Shown: positions 35,974-44,225 of the stretch, piece by piece
How positions within the stretch are numbered: position 1 is the first letter of the stretch
How the letters are laid out: each line of letters opens with the position of its first letter
Assembly (NCBI RefSeq): GCF_041916975.1
Contig: NZ_JAYRYK010000001.1
Location: 3,038,001-3,102,000 of the forward strand
Length of the DNA stretch: 64,000 nt
Direction: 5' to 3'
Origin: Sphingosinicella sp041916975
GTDB taxonomy: Bacteria; Pseudomonadota; Alphaproteobacteria; Sphingomonadales; Sphingomonadaceae
Notes under the pieces: generated by a model
What the model was told of the DNA's origin: nothing
The model's database searches: none
The model's input: the letters and a program-made list of their open reading frames with translations, nothing else
Position numbers and translations under genes: made by a program

Positions 35974-36270
35974 GTGAGCTTCACCCGATTCGCGTCCGTC
36001 CGATGGATGCTGCCGTTCGCTGCGCTGCTGCTTCCGGCCTGCATCGCCCGCACGGCGGTCGACATCGTGACACTGCCCGTGAAGGCGGCGAGCGCCGGGG
36101 TCGACGCCGTTACCACCAGCCAGTCGGAGGCTGACGAGAAGCGCGGCCGCGAGATCCGGAAGCAGGAAGAGCGTATCGGCAAGGCCCGCCGCAAGTGCGA
36201 GGATGCCCGCAAGCGCGGCGCGTATGACGAGAAGTGGTGCCCGATCGCGCAGGAAACCGTCCGCTACTGA
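35974..36270 (+). CDS. Small lipoprotein, function unknown
   Basis: 98 residues. GTG start with GGAGG nine bases upstream. A signal with lipobox (LLLPAC, cysteine near residue 24) is followed by a hydrophobic stretch (TAVDIVTLPVKAASAGVDAV) and a highly charged helix (EKRGREIRKQEERIGKARRK) with two later cysteines that may form a disulfide. It resembles small uncharacterised lipoproteins of sphingomonads. It faces the msr operon convergently. Confidence 0.6.
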   Translation: MSFTRFASVRWMLPFAALLLPACIARTAVDIVTLPVKAASAGVDAVTTSQSEADEKRGREIRKQEERIGKARRKCEDARKRGAYDEKWCPIAQETVRY

Positions 36271-36279
36271 TCGGGCAGC

Positions 36280-36855
36280 CTATCCCCACACGGCCTTGAG
36301 CCGCCGGTCCTGCCCGCAGCCGGAGCGATAGGCGCGATAGCGCAGTGCGTTCCGCTTCGCGAAGTCCTGATGATAACCCTCTGCCGGATAGAATGGGGCG
36401 GCATCCCGAATCTCGGTCGTCACGGTCTTGCCGAAATGCTTCGCGATTCGCGCCTTGTCGCCTTCCGCCAGCGCGCGCTGGTCGGCGTTCGCGGCGAACA
36501 CGGCCGTGTGGTAGGAGGCGCCCTTGTCGCAGAACTGGCCGGCAGGGTCGAAGGGATCGATGTTGTGCCAGAAGGCGTCGAGCAGCTTCGCGTAGCTCGT
36601 CTTCGCCGGATCATAGACGACGCGCACAGCCTCAAGGTGGCCGGTGCCGCCTTCCGTGACCTTGCGGTACGACGGGTTCTTCACGTGCCCGCCTGCAAAG
36701 CCCGACACCGCCTCGATGACGCCGGGCTGCTTTTCCATTGCGGCCTCGGCGGACCAGAAACAGCCCATCGCGAAGACAGCCTCCGCGCGCCTTGGGCTTT
36801 CGGCGGGCGCAAATCCAGCGGCTGCAAGCAGCGCAAGGGCGAGGGCGCGTTTCAT
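36280..36855 (-). CDS. msrA: Peptide methionine-S-sulfoxide reductase with signal peptide
   Basis: Reduces the S-epimer of methionine sulfoxide in proteins. Catalytic Cys32 is in AMGCFWSAEA; GGHVKNPSYRKV and TGHLEAVRVVYDP follow. The first 19 residues (MKRALALALLAAAGFAPAE) are a Sec signal peptide, so the enzyme is probably periplasmic. 191 residues. Its ATG overlaps the upstream msrB stop as ATGA. Confidence 0.92.
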   Translation of the reverse strand: MKRALALALLAAAGFAPAESPRRAEAVFAMGCFWSAEAAMEKQPGVIEAVSGFAGGHVKNPSYRKVTEGGTGHLEAVRVVYDPAKTSYAKLLDAFWHNIDPFDPAGQFCDKGASYHTAVFAANADQRALAEGDKARIAKHFGKTVTTEIRDAAPFYPAEGYHQDFAKRNALRYRAYRSGCGQDRRLKAVWG

Positions 36856-37241
36856 TCGCTTTCGGGTTCGAACGCGAGTGAAACGCCGTTGATGCAGTGG
36901 CGCTTGCCCGTGGGAAGGGGGCCGTCGTCGAACACATGGCCGAGGTGCCCGCCGCAGTTGCCGCACAGCAGTTCGGTGCGGACCATGCCGTGGCTGTGGT
37001 CGGGGCGTTCGATGATCTCGCCGTCAGCGCGGGTGAAGCTTGGCCAGCCGCAGCCGCTGTCGAACTTGTCAGCGGACCGGTAGAGCACGGCGCCGCAGCC
37101 CGCGCAGACGAACTCGCCCTCGCGCTTCTCGTCGTTGAGCGGGCTGGACCACGGTCGCTCGGTGCCCGCCTCGCGCAGCACGCGATATTGTTCGGATGTC
37201 AGGCGCGCCTTCCATTCGGTTTCGGTGGTTGGTTTGTCCAT
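36852..37241 (-). CDS. msrB: Peptide methionine-R-sulfoxide reductase, cytoplasmic type
   Basis: Reduces the R-epimer. 129 residues without signal peptide. The zinc site is two CxxC pairs (CAGC, CGNC); catalytic Cys in RHCINGVSL. GCGWPSFT and GHLGHVFDDGP are signatures. ATG 37241 has AGGA six bases before it; an ATG five codons earlier (37256) overlaps the upstream stop but lacks a binding site. Confidence 0.9.
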   Translation of the reverse strand: MDKPTTETEWKARLTSEQYRVLREAGTERPWSSPLNDEKREGEFVCAGCGAVLYRSADKFDSGCGWPSFTRADGEIIERPDHSHGMVRTELLCGNCGGHLGHVFDDGPLPTGKRHCINGVSLAFEPESE

Positions 37242-37252
37242 CTTCTGTCCTG

Positions 37253-37747
37253 TCATGCGGTCTTGGCGGGGACGAAATCGAGCGCGTCGCCGTTGATGCA
37301 GTGGCGCTTGCCGGTGGGTGGCGGCCCATCGTTGAAAACATGCCCCAGGTGCCCGCCGCAGCGTCGGCAGAGCACTTCGGTGCGGACCATGCCGATGCTG
37401 AGATCGCGCTCCGTCAGCACGGCATCTTTCACCGCGCGCGTGAAGCTCGGCCAGCCGGTGCCGCTGTCGTACTTGTCGGCCGATCGGTAGACCGGCAGCG
37501 CGCAGCCCGCACAGGTGAAGGTGCCCTTGCGCTTTTCCTTCAGCAGCGGGCTCGTGAAGGGGCGTTCGGTGCCTGCCTCGCGCAGGATATAATATTGTTC
37601 GCCGGTCAGGCGGCGTTTCCACTCGGCGTCGCTGTAGCGGACGGGAAAGTCGCCGACCGGCTTCTCATCGCCGGCAAGCGCCCAGCGTCCCAACAGGCCG
37701 CCGCCCAGCAACCCTGCGCCGAGCCCAAGAAATTCACGTCGGATCAT
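37253..37747 (-). CDS. msrB: Peptide methionine-R-sulfoxide reductase, Tat-exported
   Basis: 164 residues. The N-terminus MIRREFLGLGAGLLGGGLLG is a twin-arginine signal, so this MsrB is exported folded. The zinc pairs CAGC and CRRC and catalytic Cys in RHCINGDAL are intact; TGWPSFTRAV and GHLGHVFNDGP are conserved. It is the first gene of the operon; GGAGGA lies seven bases before the ATG. Confidence 0.92.
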   Translation of the reverse strand: MIRREFLGLGAGLLGGGLLGRWALAGDEKPVGDFPVRYSDAEWKRRLTGEQYYILREAGTERPFTSPLLKEKRKGTFTCAGCALPVYRSADKYDSGTGWPSFTRAVKDAVLTERDLSIGMVRTEVLCRRCGGHLGHVFNDGPPPTGKRHCINGDALDFVPAKTA

Positions 37748-37769
37748 GCACACATCCTCCGTGGGACTA

Positions 37770-37795
37770 TACGTATGAGCCGCCCAAAAGGTTAC
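37770..37795 (-). promoter_or_regulatory. ECF-sigma-type promoter of the msr operon
   Basis: On the minus strand GTAACC (37795-37790) is followed after exactly 16 bases by CGTA (37773-37770), 23 bases before the first msrB start. This closely resembles the GTAACC-N16-CGAA motif known for the extracytoplasmic sigma factor SigF of Caulobacter, whose regulon includes msr genes. No ECF sigma gene is in the window. Confidence 0.55.
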
Positions 37796-37801
37796 AAGCT
37801 T

Positions 37802-39973
37802 CTAAACGAAACTATAGGGGTCGATGTCCACGGCGACGCGCACGTTCCGGGGCACCTCGATACTCCCCAGCCACTCCGCGATCAGCCCCTGCACGTCGGC
37901 CCGCCGTGCGGCATGGACGAGCAGTCGGTGGCGGAAACGCCCGCGCAGCAGCGACAGGGGCGCGGGTGCGGGGCCGAGGATGGTGAGGCCGTCGATGCCC
38001 GTGGGCGCGGCGCGACCGATTGCGCGGGCGGTCGCCGCGACCTCTGCCTCGTCCGGCCCGGAAACGATGATCGCGGCGAGCCGCCCGAACGGCGGCATCG
38101 CGGCGGCGCGGCGCGCTTCGGTTTCAGCGGCGTAGAAGCCGGGCGCGTCACCCGCGACGAGCGCGGCGAGCACGGGCGCTTCGGGTTGGTGCGTCTGGAT
38201 ATAGACGTGCCCCGGCTTCTCGCCGCGCCCGGCGCGCCCGGCGACCTGGCTGATCTGCTGGAAGCTGCGCTCGCCCGCGCGAAGATCGCCGCCCTTCAGC
38301 GCAAGATCGGCATCGACGACGCCGACAAGCGTCAGCTCGGGGAAGTGGTAGCCCTTGGTGATGAGCTGCGTGCCGATGAAAATGTCGATTTCGCCGGCAA
38401 GCGCGCTGTCGACCAGCGCCTTCGCCTGCGCGGGTGAGTGGATCGTGTCCGAGGTGACGAGCGCGACGTTTGCGTCCGGGAACAGCGCGGAAACCTCCTC
38501 GGCGATGCGCTCCACGCCGGGGCCGCAGGCGACGAGGCTGTGTTCCTCGCCGCACTCGGGGCAGGCCTCGGGGACGGCTTCCACGAGGCCGCAGTGGTGG
38601 CATTGCAAGCGTTTCACCAGCCTGTGCTCGACCATCCACGCCGTGCAGTTCGGGCACTCGATGCGCGTGCCGCAGTGGCGGCAGAGCGTGAGCGGGGCGT
38701 AGCCGCGCCGGTTGAGGAACAGGAGCGACTGTTCGCCGCGTGCGATCCTGTCCTTCATCGCCTCGACAAGCGGCGGCGCGAGCCAGCGGCCGTGCTCGGG
38801 CGGGGTGGTGCGCAGGTCGATCGCCTCGATCTCAGGCATCTGCGCACCGCCGAAGCGGCTCGCGAGTTCGAGGTGGCGGTAGCGGCCGCGCGTGACCTGC
38901 GCCAGCGTTTCGATGGCGGGCGTCGCGGTGGCGAGGACGATGGGGATCGCCTCGATCTGCGCGCGCATCACCGCCACGTCGCGCGCGTGATAGGGAACGC
39001 CGTCTTCCTGCTTGAAGCTCGTCTCGTGCGCCTCGTCCACCACGATCAGGCGAAGGTCGGGGTAGGGGAGGAACAGCGCCGAGCGCGCACCCACCACTAC
39101 CTTCGCCGCGCCGCTCGCCGCCGCGCGCCACGCCGTGCGGCGTTCCGACGAGCGCAGGTCGCTGTGCCACTGCACCGGCTTGCAGCCGAAGCGCGCTTCG
39201 AAGCGGCGCAGGAACGGTTCGGTGAGCGCAATCTCCGGCAGCAGCACGAGCGCCTGCCCGCCCGCGTCGATGGCGGCGGCGACCGCCTCCAGATACGTCT
39301 CGGTCTTGCCCGACCCGGTCACACCGTCGAGCAGGAAAGGTGCGAAGTCGTGCGCTTTCACCGCCGCGACCAGCGCCGAAGCCGCTGCCTCCTGCTCAGC
39401 CTCCAGCACCGGCGGGCCGAAATCGGGGTCGGGGAGCGGTGGCGCGCGGTCCACCGACACCGTGACCGGTTCGATGGCGCCCGCCGAGATGAGCCCGCGA
39501 ATCACCGCGTCAGACACGCCCGACCATTCGGCAAGCTCGCGCACCAGCCCCTGCGCGTCGCCGAGCGAGGAGAGCGCCGCCTCGCGCTTCTCCGTCATGC
39601 GTTCGGGGAGGATGCCGGAAACACGGTATTCGGTGACGGTGCGCGCCCCGTCGAGCGCGGCGGAGACCGACAGCACCATGCGCAGCACGGCGGCGGGCGG
39701 CACGAGGTAATAGGCTGCGACCCACTCGACGAGCCGCCGCACGCTTGCCGGGATCGGCGGCACCGGCGCGATGCCGTGGATAGGCCGCAGCTTGGCGTCC
39801 GCGACCTCGTCCGCCGGCAGGCTTTCGGCCTCCCACACCACGCCGTGCAGCTCGCGCGGCCCCAGCGGCACGCGCACCACGCTCCCCACCGGCACGGCCT
39901 CAGCGGGCGCCCGGTAATCGAGCGGGCCGAGCGCGGCATTGCGGGTCAAAACACGGAGGCGGGGGGCGGGCAT
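37802..39973 (-). CDS. priA: Primosomal protein N' (replication restart helicase)
   Basis: 723 residues. A 3' to 5' superfamily-2 helicase that reloads the replisome at stalled forks. N-terminal DNA-binding domain (residues 1-190), Walker A DGVTGSGKTETY, DEAH box VDEAHETSF, an eight-cysteine zinc region (CRHCGTRIECPNC...CHHCG...CPECG), and GTQLITKGYHFP in the C-terminal helicase half. It ends VAVDIDPYSFV, the usual terminus. Confidence 0.97.
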   Translation of the reverse strand: MPAPRLRVLTRNAALGPLDYRAPAEAVPVGSVVRVPLGPRELHGVVWEAESLPADEVADAKLRPIHGIAPVPPIPASVRRLVEWVAAYYLVPPAAVLRMVLSVSAALDGARTVTEYRVSGILPERMTEKREAALSSLGDAQGLVRELAEWSGVSDAVIRGLISAGAIEPVTVSVDRAPPLPDPDFGPPVLEAEQEAAASALVAAVKAHDFAPFLLDGVTGSGKTETYLEAVAAAIDAGGQALVLLPEIALTEPFLRRFEARFGCKPVQWHSDLRSSERRTAWRAAASGAAKVVVGARSALFLPYPDLRLIVVDEAHETSFKQEDGVPYHARDVAVMRAQIEAIPIVLATATPAIETLAQVTRGRYRHLELASRFGGAQMPEIEAIDLRTTPPEHGRWLAPPLVEAMKDRIARGEQSLLFLNRRGYAPLTLCRHCGTRIECPNCTAWMVEHRLVKRLQCHHCGLVEAVPEACPECGEEHSLVACGPGVERIAEEVSALFPDANVALVTSDTIHSPAQAKALVDSALAGEIDIFIGTQLITKGYHFPELTLVGVVDADLALKGGDLRAGERSFQQISQVAGRAGRGEKPGHVYIQTHQPEAPVLAALVAGDAPGFYAAETEARRAAAMPPFGRLAAIIVSGPDEAEVAATARAIGRAAPTGIDGLTILGPAPAPLSLLRGRFRHRLLVHAARRADVQGLIAEWLGSIEVPRNVRVAVDIDPYSFV

Positions 39974-40028
39974 CGCGCCCTTATGTAAGCACGCGCCCGC
40001 GAAGGCAAAGCCGCGCTATGGACGCCCC

Positions 40029-40042
40029 GCGATTCGAATCGC
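40029..40042. other. Perfect 14-bp palindrome with two GANTC sites
   Basis: GCGATTCGAATCGC lies 38 bases before the transaldolase start. It contains two overlapping GANTC motifs, the CcrM methylation site of alphaproteobacteria, so it could be methylation-sensitive or an operator. The rest of the 107-base priA/tal divergent region shows no clear promoter. Confidence 0.4.
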
Positions 40043-40080
40043 TAAGGGCTGTTCAAACGCCTCTTTCGAAAGCCCGACCC

Positions 40081-40734
40081 ATGAAATTCTTCGTCGACAC
40101 CGCCGACACCAAGGACATCGCCGACCTCGCCGCCACCGGGCTTCTCGACGGCGTGACGACGAACCCGTCGCTGATCCACAAGTCCGGGCGCGGTTTCGTC
40201 GAGGTCGTGACGGAGATCTGCGGCATCGTGGAAGGCCCGGTTTCGGCCGAAGTCGTCGCGCTCGATCACGAGACGATGATGAAGGAGGCCGAAGTTCTCC
40301 GCAAAATCGCCGACAACATCGCGATCAAGGTGCCGCTCACCATCGACGGGCTGAAGACCTGCAAGGCGCTCACCAGCGACGGCACGATGGTGAACGTCAC
40401 GCTCTGCTTCTCGGCGAATCAGGCGCTGCTTGCGGCGAAGGCGGGCGCGACCTTCATCTCGCCGTTCGTCGGCCGCCACGACGACAACGGCCTCGACGGG
40501 ATGCAGCTGATCAGCGACATCCGCCTCATCTACGACAACTACGATTTCGCCACCGAAATCCTCGTCGCCAGTATCCGTCACCCGATCCACGTGCTCGAAT
40601 CGGCGAAGATCGGCGCGGACGTGATGACGGCACCCCCGGCGGTGATCCGCGCGCTCTTCAACCACGTTCTCACCGACAAGGGCATCGCCGGCTTCCTCGC
40701 CGATTGGGAAAAGACCGGCCAGTCCATCCTGTAA
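40081..40734 (+). CDS. tal: Transaldolase (fructose-6-phosphate aldolase-like small type)
   Basis: 217 residues, the short TalC/FSA-type TIM barrel. MKFFVDTADTKDIADL opens it, GVTTNPSL is the phosphate/substrate motif, and the Schiff-base lysine is in IAIKVPLT (near residue 83). ATFISPFVGRHDD and EILVASIRHP are conserved. It connects the pentose phosphate pathway with glycolysis. Whether it is a true transaldolase or an aldolase cannot be told from sequence alone. Confidence 0.9.
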   Translation: MKFFVDTADTKDIADLAATGLLDGVTTNPSLIHKSGRGFVEVVTEICGIVEGPVSAEVVALDHETMMKEAEVLRKIADNIAIKVPLTIDGLKTCKALTSDGTMVNVTLCFSANQALLAAKAGATFISPFVGRHDDNGLDGMQLISDIRLIYDNYDFATEILVASIRHPIHVLESAKIGADVMTAPPAVIRALFNHVLTDKGIAGFLADWEKTGQSIL

Positions 40735-40751
40735 CGCTCAGCTTCTCTTAA

Positions 40752-40780
40752 CCATGTCCGCGATAGGGTCGCGGACATGG
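40752..40780. promoter_or_regulatory. Perfect 12-bp inverted repeat spanning the DUF484 start codon
   Basis: CCATGTCCGCGA (40752-40763) and TCGCGGACATGG (40769-40780) pair without mismatch around a five-base loop. The right arm contains the ATG of the next gene at 40777. It can act as a terminator for tal, an operator, or an mRNA hairpin hiding the start codon. No T-tract follows. Confidence 0.5.
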
Positions 40781-41340
40781 CTGTTCTCGATTTCCAGTCC
40801 GAAGCGCTGGTTCGCCTGCGCACCCGTGTCGCCGTGCTTGGCGAGGCGAATAGCGACCTGCTCGCGTATGCGCGCGGTCACGCCGGCGCCGTGCAGCAGA
40901 TTCACGCCGCCGCGCTCGCCGCGCTGGACGCGCGGGACTTCGAGCATCTGATCCATGTCGTGACGCAGGACTGGGTGGATATCCTCCGCATCGATGCCGT
41001 CGGCCTCGGGCTCACCACAAGCGGGCAGGGCATCCGCGCCAGTGCGAGCGGCGTGCAGTTCATCGATCCCGAACAGGTCGAGCTCTGGTGTCACCTGCTC
41101 CCCGTGGGGCAGGCGCGCAGCGTGAAGCACGGCTCGCCCGTGTTCGGCCCGGCGGCCGAGCTTATCCGTTCCGAAGCGCTGATCGCGCTCAAACCCACGC
41201 CGCCCGCGCCCACCGGCATCATCGCGCTCGGCTCGCGCGCGCCGCACAACTTCGGCGATTATCATGGCAACGAGCTTCTCGCCTTTCTCGGCGATGTGGT
41301 TTCGCGCATGATCGCGCGGTGGATGCAGATCGAGCCCTAG
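40777..41340 (+). CDS. DUF484 family protein
   Basis: 187 residues. An N-terminal coiled segment (VRLRTRVAVLGEANSDLLAYAR) is followed by a GAF-like domain ending GNELLAFLGDVVSRMIARWM, typical of DUF484. In many proteobacteria it directly precedes a XerC-type recombinase, as here (22-base overlap), suggesting a linked but undefined role in chromosome-dimer resolution or division. Confidence 0.85.
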   Translation: MAVLDFQSEALVRLRTRVAVLGEANSDLLAYARGHAGAVQQIHAAALAALDARDFEHLIHVVTQDWVDILRIDAVGLGLTTSGQGIRASASGVQFIDPEQVELWCHLLPVGQARSVKHGSPVFGPAAELIRSEALIALKPTPPAPTGIIALGSRAPHNFGDYHGNELLAFLGDVVSRMIARWMQIEP

Positions 41341-42263
41341 ACCTTCCGGCGCTGAATCAGCCCGCGCACGCCCGCGTCGCGGAATGGCTCCAGCACCTCG
41401 AAGCCGCCGAGCGCCGCTCCGCGCACACGCTCCGCGCCTATCAGACGAGCCTCAACGGTTTCGTGCATTTCATGGGCGGGCACCTTGGCGCCGCCGTGAC
41501 CGACAGCGCGCTTGCCGCGCTCAGCCTTGCCGACCTCCGCGCCTATCTCGCGCACCGCCGCGCCGAAGGGCTCGCCAATGTCTCCGTCGCGCGTGAAGTC
41601 GCCTCGCTCCGCAGTTTCTTCCGCTGGGCAAGAAAGCATCGCAGCGTTGACTGCAAGGCGATCGCGGGCCTCGCCTCGCCGCGCCTCAAGAAGCGCGTGC
41701 CGCGCCCGCTCGCGCCTGCTGACGCAACCGGCGTCGCCGACCTCGCGGGCGAGGATGCGCGCGAGCCGTGGATCGGCGCGCGCGATACGGCGGTGCTGCT
41801 GCTGCTCTATGGATCGGGGCTTCGCATCGCGGAGGCGCTGTCGCTCACCGGCGACGTGCTGCCGATCGGCGCGGCGATCACCGTCACCGGCAAGCGCGGC
41901 AAGACGCGCGTCGTGCCGGTGCTGCCAAAGGTGCGCGAGGCGATCGAAGCCTATCTCGCGCTTGCGCCGTTCAGTCCTGCGCCCGGCACGCCGTTGTTCC
42001 GAGGTGCCAAGGGCGGGCCGCTGTCGCCGGGGATGATCCGTGCCGCGATGCGCACCGCACGCGCTGCCCTCGGCCTGCCGCCCTCAGCGACGCCACACGC
42101 GCTCCGCCACAGTTTCGCGACGCATCTTCTCGCCCGCGGCGCGGACCTGCGTTCGATCCAGGAACTGCTCGGCCACGCCAGCCTGTCGTCGACGCAGGTC
42201 TATACGGAGGTCGATGCGGCGCGGCTGCTCGACGTTTATCGCCACGCGCACCCGCGCGCTTAG
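41319..42263 (+). CDS. xerC: Tyrosine recombinase XerC-type
   Basis: A site-specific recombinase resolving chromosome dimers at dif with XerD. An N-terminal SAM-like DNA-binding domain (AHTLRAYQTSLNGFVHF) and a catalytic domain with Arg in GSGLRIAEAL, HALRHSFATHLL (His-x-x-Arg), LGHASLSSTQ and the nucleophile Tyr in QVYTEV. The GTG start at 41319 is the only plausible initiator close to the conserved N-terminus and overlaps DUF484; it has no clear binding site. 314 residues. XerC versus XerD is decided by the DUF484 neighbour. Confidence 0.88.
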   Translation: MDADRALDLPALNQPAHARVAEWLQHLEAAERRSAHTLRAYQTSLNGFVHFMGGHLGAAVTDSALAALSLADLRAYLAHRRAEGLANVSVAREVASLRSFFRWARKHRSVDCKAIAGLASPRLKKRVPRPLAPADATGVADLAGEDAREPWIGARDTAVLLLLYGSGLRIAEALSLTGDVLPIGAAITVTGKRGKTRVVPVLPKVREAIEAYLALAPFSPAPGTPLFRGAKGGPLSPGMIRAAMRTARAALGLPPSATPHALRHSFATHLLARGADLRSIQELLGHASLSSTQVYTEVDAARLLDVYRHAHPRA

Positions 42264-42285
42264 GGCTGAATGTCGATTGGTCCTA
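42261..42285. repeat. Solo terminal remnant of the 146-bp repeat
   Basis: Twenty bases, CTGAATGTCGATTGGTCCTA (42266-42285), match the terminal inverted repeat of copy 2 at 18 of 20 positions, with TAGGG abutting on the left. It is bounded by the xerC stop TAG and the dedA stop CTA, the same convergent-gene context as copy 2. Confidence 0.65.
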
Positions 42286-42882
42286 GGCGTGCGGCTTCCA
42301 CGTGATGACGCGCCACAGGTATCCCGCCACGCACACCACGATCACGGCGGTGCCGACCGGGCCGACATACGCTTCGATCTCGGCATAATCCTGCCCGAGC
42401 TTATAGCCCGCGACAGCGAGCAGCGTTGTCCAGCCGGCGGTGCCGATGGTCGAATAGATCACGAACTGACGGAAGTTCATCTCCATGAAGCCCGCGGGCA
42501 CGGAGACGAGTGAGCGCAGCGTCGGGAGCATCCGCCCGAACAGCACGAAGGCCGCGCCGTGCTGGTCGAACCATTTGTGCGCCTTATCGATGTCGCCGAG
42601 GCTAACGGTTAGCCAGCGGCCGAAGCGGCGGACGATCGGATCGAAGCGGTGGATGCCGATCTGCTTGGCGAGCAGATACCAGAAGATGTTGCCGAACATC
42701 GCGCCCGTGGTGCCCGCGATGATCGCGCCGACGAGGCTGAACGCGCCTTTGGCGGCTTCCAGTCCAGCGAACGACATAATGATCTCGCTCGGGATCGGCG
42801 GAAACACCGTTTCCAGAAACATCAGGAAGGCGACGCCGAGATAGCCGGTCTCGGCGATCAGCTGTTGAACCCATTCACCCAT
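42283..42882 (-). CDS. DedA family membrane protein
   Basis: 199 residues with about four to five membrane segments. FLETVFPPIPSEIIM and FGRMLPTLRSLVSVPAGFMEM are DedA/VTT-domain signatures, with the conserved acidic and arginine residues in re-entrant loops. Members act in lipid-carrier recycling (undecaprenyl phosphate flipping) and proton-motive-force maintenance. Two bases separate it from gshB upstream. Confidence 0.9.
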   Translation of the reverse strand: MGEWVQQLIAETGYLGVAFLMFLETVFPPIPSEIIMSFAGLEAAKGAFSLVGAIIAGTTGAMFGNIFWYLLAKQIGIHRFDPIVRRFGRWLTVSLGDIDKAHKWFDQHGAAFVLFGRMLPTLRSLVSVPAGFMEMNFRQFVIYSTIGTAGWTTLLAVAGYKLGQDYAEIEAYVGPVGTAVIVVCVAGYLWRVITWKPHA

Positions 42883-42883
42883 A

Positions 42884-43831
42884 TCAGCGGCCGAGCCTCC
42901 TCAAAATCGCATCCCAGATCATGCCCGCCGTATCGGTGCCGTTGAAACGATCGATCGCGACGATGCCGGTTGGTGAGGTGACGTTGATTTCGGTGAGGTT
43001 GCCATCGATCACGTCGATGCCGACGAACAGCAGTCCGCGCCGTTTCAGCTCCGGCGCCAGCCGCGCGCAGATTTCCTCTTCCCGGGGCGTCAGCTGTGTT
43101 TTCGCCGCATTGCCCCCCGCTGCAAGGTTGGATCGGATCTCGCCCGCCTTCGGCAGTCGGTTGATCGCGCCCGCGATCTCTCCGTCGACAAGCACGATGC
43201 GCTTGTCGCCGTCGCTGACCTTCGGGAGAAAGCGCTGCACCATGAACGGTTCGCGCCAAACGTTGGAGAACAGTTCGACGAGCGCGGGAAGGTTGCCGTC
43301 GTCCTCGCCGAGCTTGAACACCGCGGCGCCGGCATTGCCGTGCAGCGGCTTCACGACGATCGCGCCGTAGCGGCGACGGAACGCCAGCACTTCCTCGAGC
43401 CGCCTTGTGATCAGCGTCGGCGGCATCAGGTCGGCGAACTGCGTGACGAACAGCTTCTCGGGCGCGTTCCGCACTTCGCGCGGGTTGTTCACGACCAGCG
43501 TTTCGCCGTCCAGCATTTCGAGGAGGTGCGTGGCGGTGATGTAGCCGATGTCGAACGGTGGATCCTGCCGCATCAGCACGACGTCGACGTCGCTGCCGAG
43601 ATCGATGTCCCGCGCTTCACCCAGCGTATAATGGTCGCCGGCCACGCGCCGCACGGAGACAGGCCGGGCATGTGCGATCACGCGGCCGTCGCGCCAGGAA
43701 AGCTGATCGGCGAGATAATGCCACAGCGTATAGCCGCGTTCCTCGGCCTTCAGCATCAGCGCGAAGGTCGAATCGCCCGCGATGTTGATGCGCTCGATGG
43801 GGTCCATCTGGACGGCGACGGTGAGGCTCAT
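42884..43831 (-). CDS. gshB: Glutathione synthetase
   Basis: Joins gamma-glutamylcysteine and glycine using ATP. The N-terminal domain starts MSLTVAVQMDPIERI; ATP-grasp elements include VVKPLHGNAGAAVF, FLPKVSDGDKRIVLVDGE and the magnesium-binding INVTSPTGI. 315 residues. Two glutathione S-transferases elsewhere in the window fit a glutathione-using organism. GATTC sits just upstream of the start. Confidence 0.95.
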   Translation of the reverse strand: MSLTVAVQMDPIERINIAGDSTFALMLKAEERGYTLWHYLADQLSWRDGRVIAHARPVSVRRVAGDHYTLGEARDIDLGSDVDVVLMRQDPPFDIGYITATHLLEMLDGETLVVNNPREVRNAPEKLFVTQFADLMPPTLITRRLEEVLAFRRRYGAIVVKPLHGNAGAAVFKLGEDDGNLPALVELFSNVWREPFMVQRFLPKVSDGDKRIVLVDGEIAGAINRLPKAGEIRSNLAAGGNAAKTQLTPREEEICARLAPELKRRGLLFVGIDVIDGNLTEINVTSPTGIVAIDRFNGTDTAGMIWDAILRRLGR

Positions 43832-43865
43832 GGGAAATTCCTTCGATTCGAACGCCGTCTAGCAG

Positions 43866-44225
43866 CTAAGCCCAATCGCCGTCGACCACGCCCTCGATGT
43901 GGCGGGGCAGCCGACCGCGCGAGACGACCAGCGCGTCGATGCGCGCGCCGTCGCAACCTGCGATGTAGCGGCCAAGCACGAGATTGGCGGCGCGCGAGAC
44001 CCGGCGCAGGCGTGCAGGCTCCAGCGCGGCGGATGCATCGGTATCGTCGTCGCGGGCCTTCACTTCCACGAACGCAAGCGTCCGGCCGCGCCTTGCGACA
44101 ATATCGATTTCGCCCGCCGGTGTGCGAACACGCTCGCCGAGGATGCGATAGCCTTTGAGCCTGAGCCACAGCGCGGCGATGCGCTCGGCGCGGCGGCCGT
44201 GACGCTCGGCGGCCTGCCGCTTCAT
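43866..44225 (-). CDS. YraN/UPF0102 family putative nuclease-fold protein
   Basis: 119 residues with the restriction-endonuclease-like core GEIDIVARRGRTLAFVEVKAR (Glu-x-Asp, then ExK), starting with ERHGRRAERIAALWLRLKGYRI. The family is uncharacterised but carries apparent catalytic residues. The ATG overlaps the rsmI stop as ATGA, and this rsmI-yraN pairing is conserved. Confidence 0.85.
   Translation of the reverse strand: MKRQAAERHGRRAERIAALWLRLKGYRILGERVRTPAGEIDIVARRGRTLAFVEVKARDDDTDASAALEPARLRRVSRAANLVLGRYIAGCDGARIDALVVSRGRLPRHIEGVVDGDWA

Noticed and set aside
40020..40080. tRNA-like GATTCGAATC sequence
   Set aside because: No acceptor or anticodon stems can be formed around it and no CCA-adjacent stem exists; it is only a palindrome.
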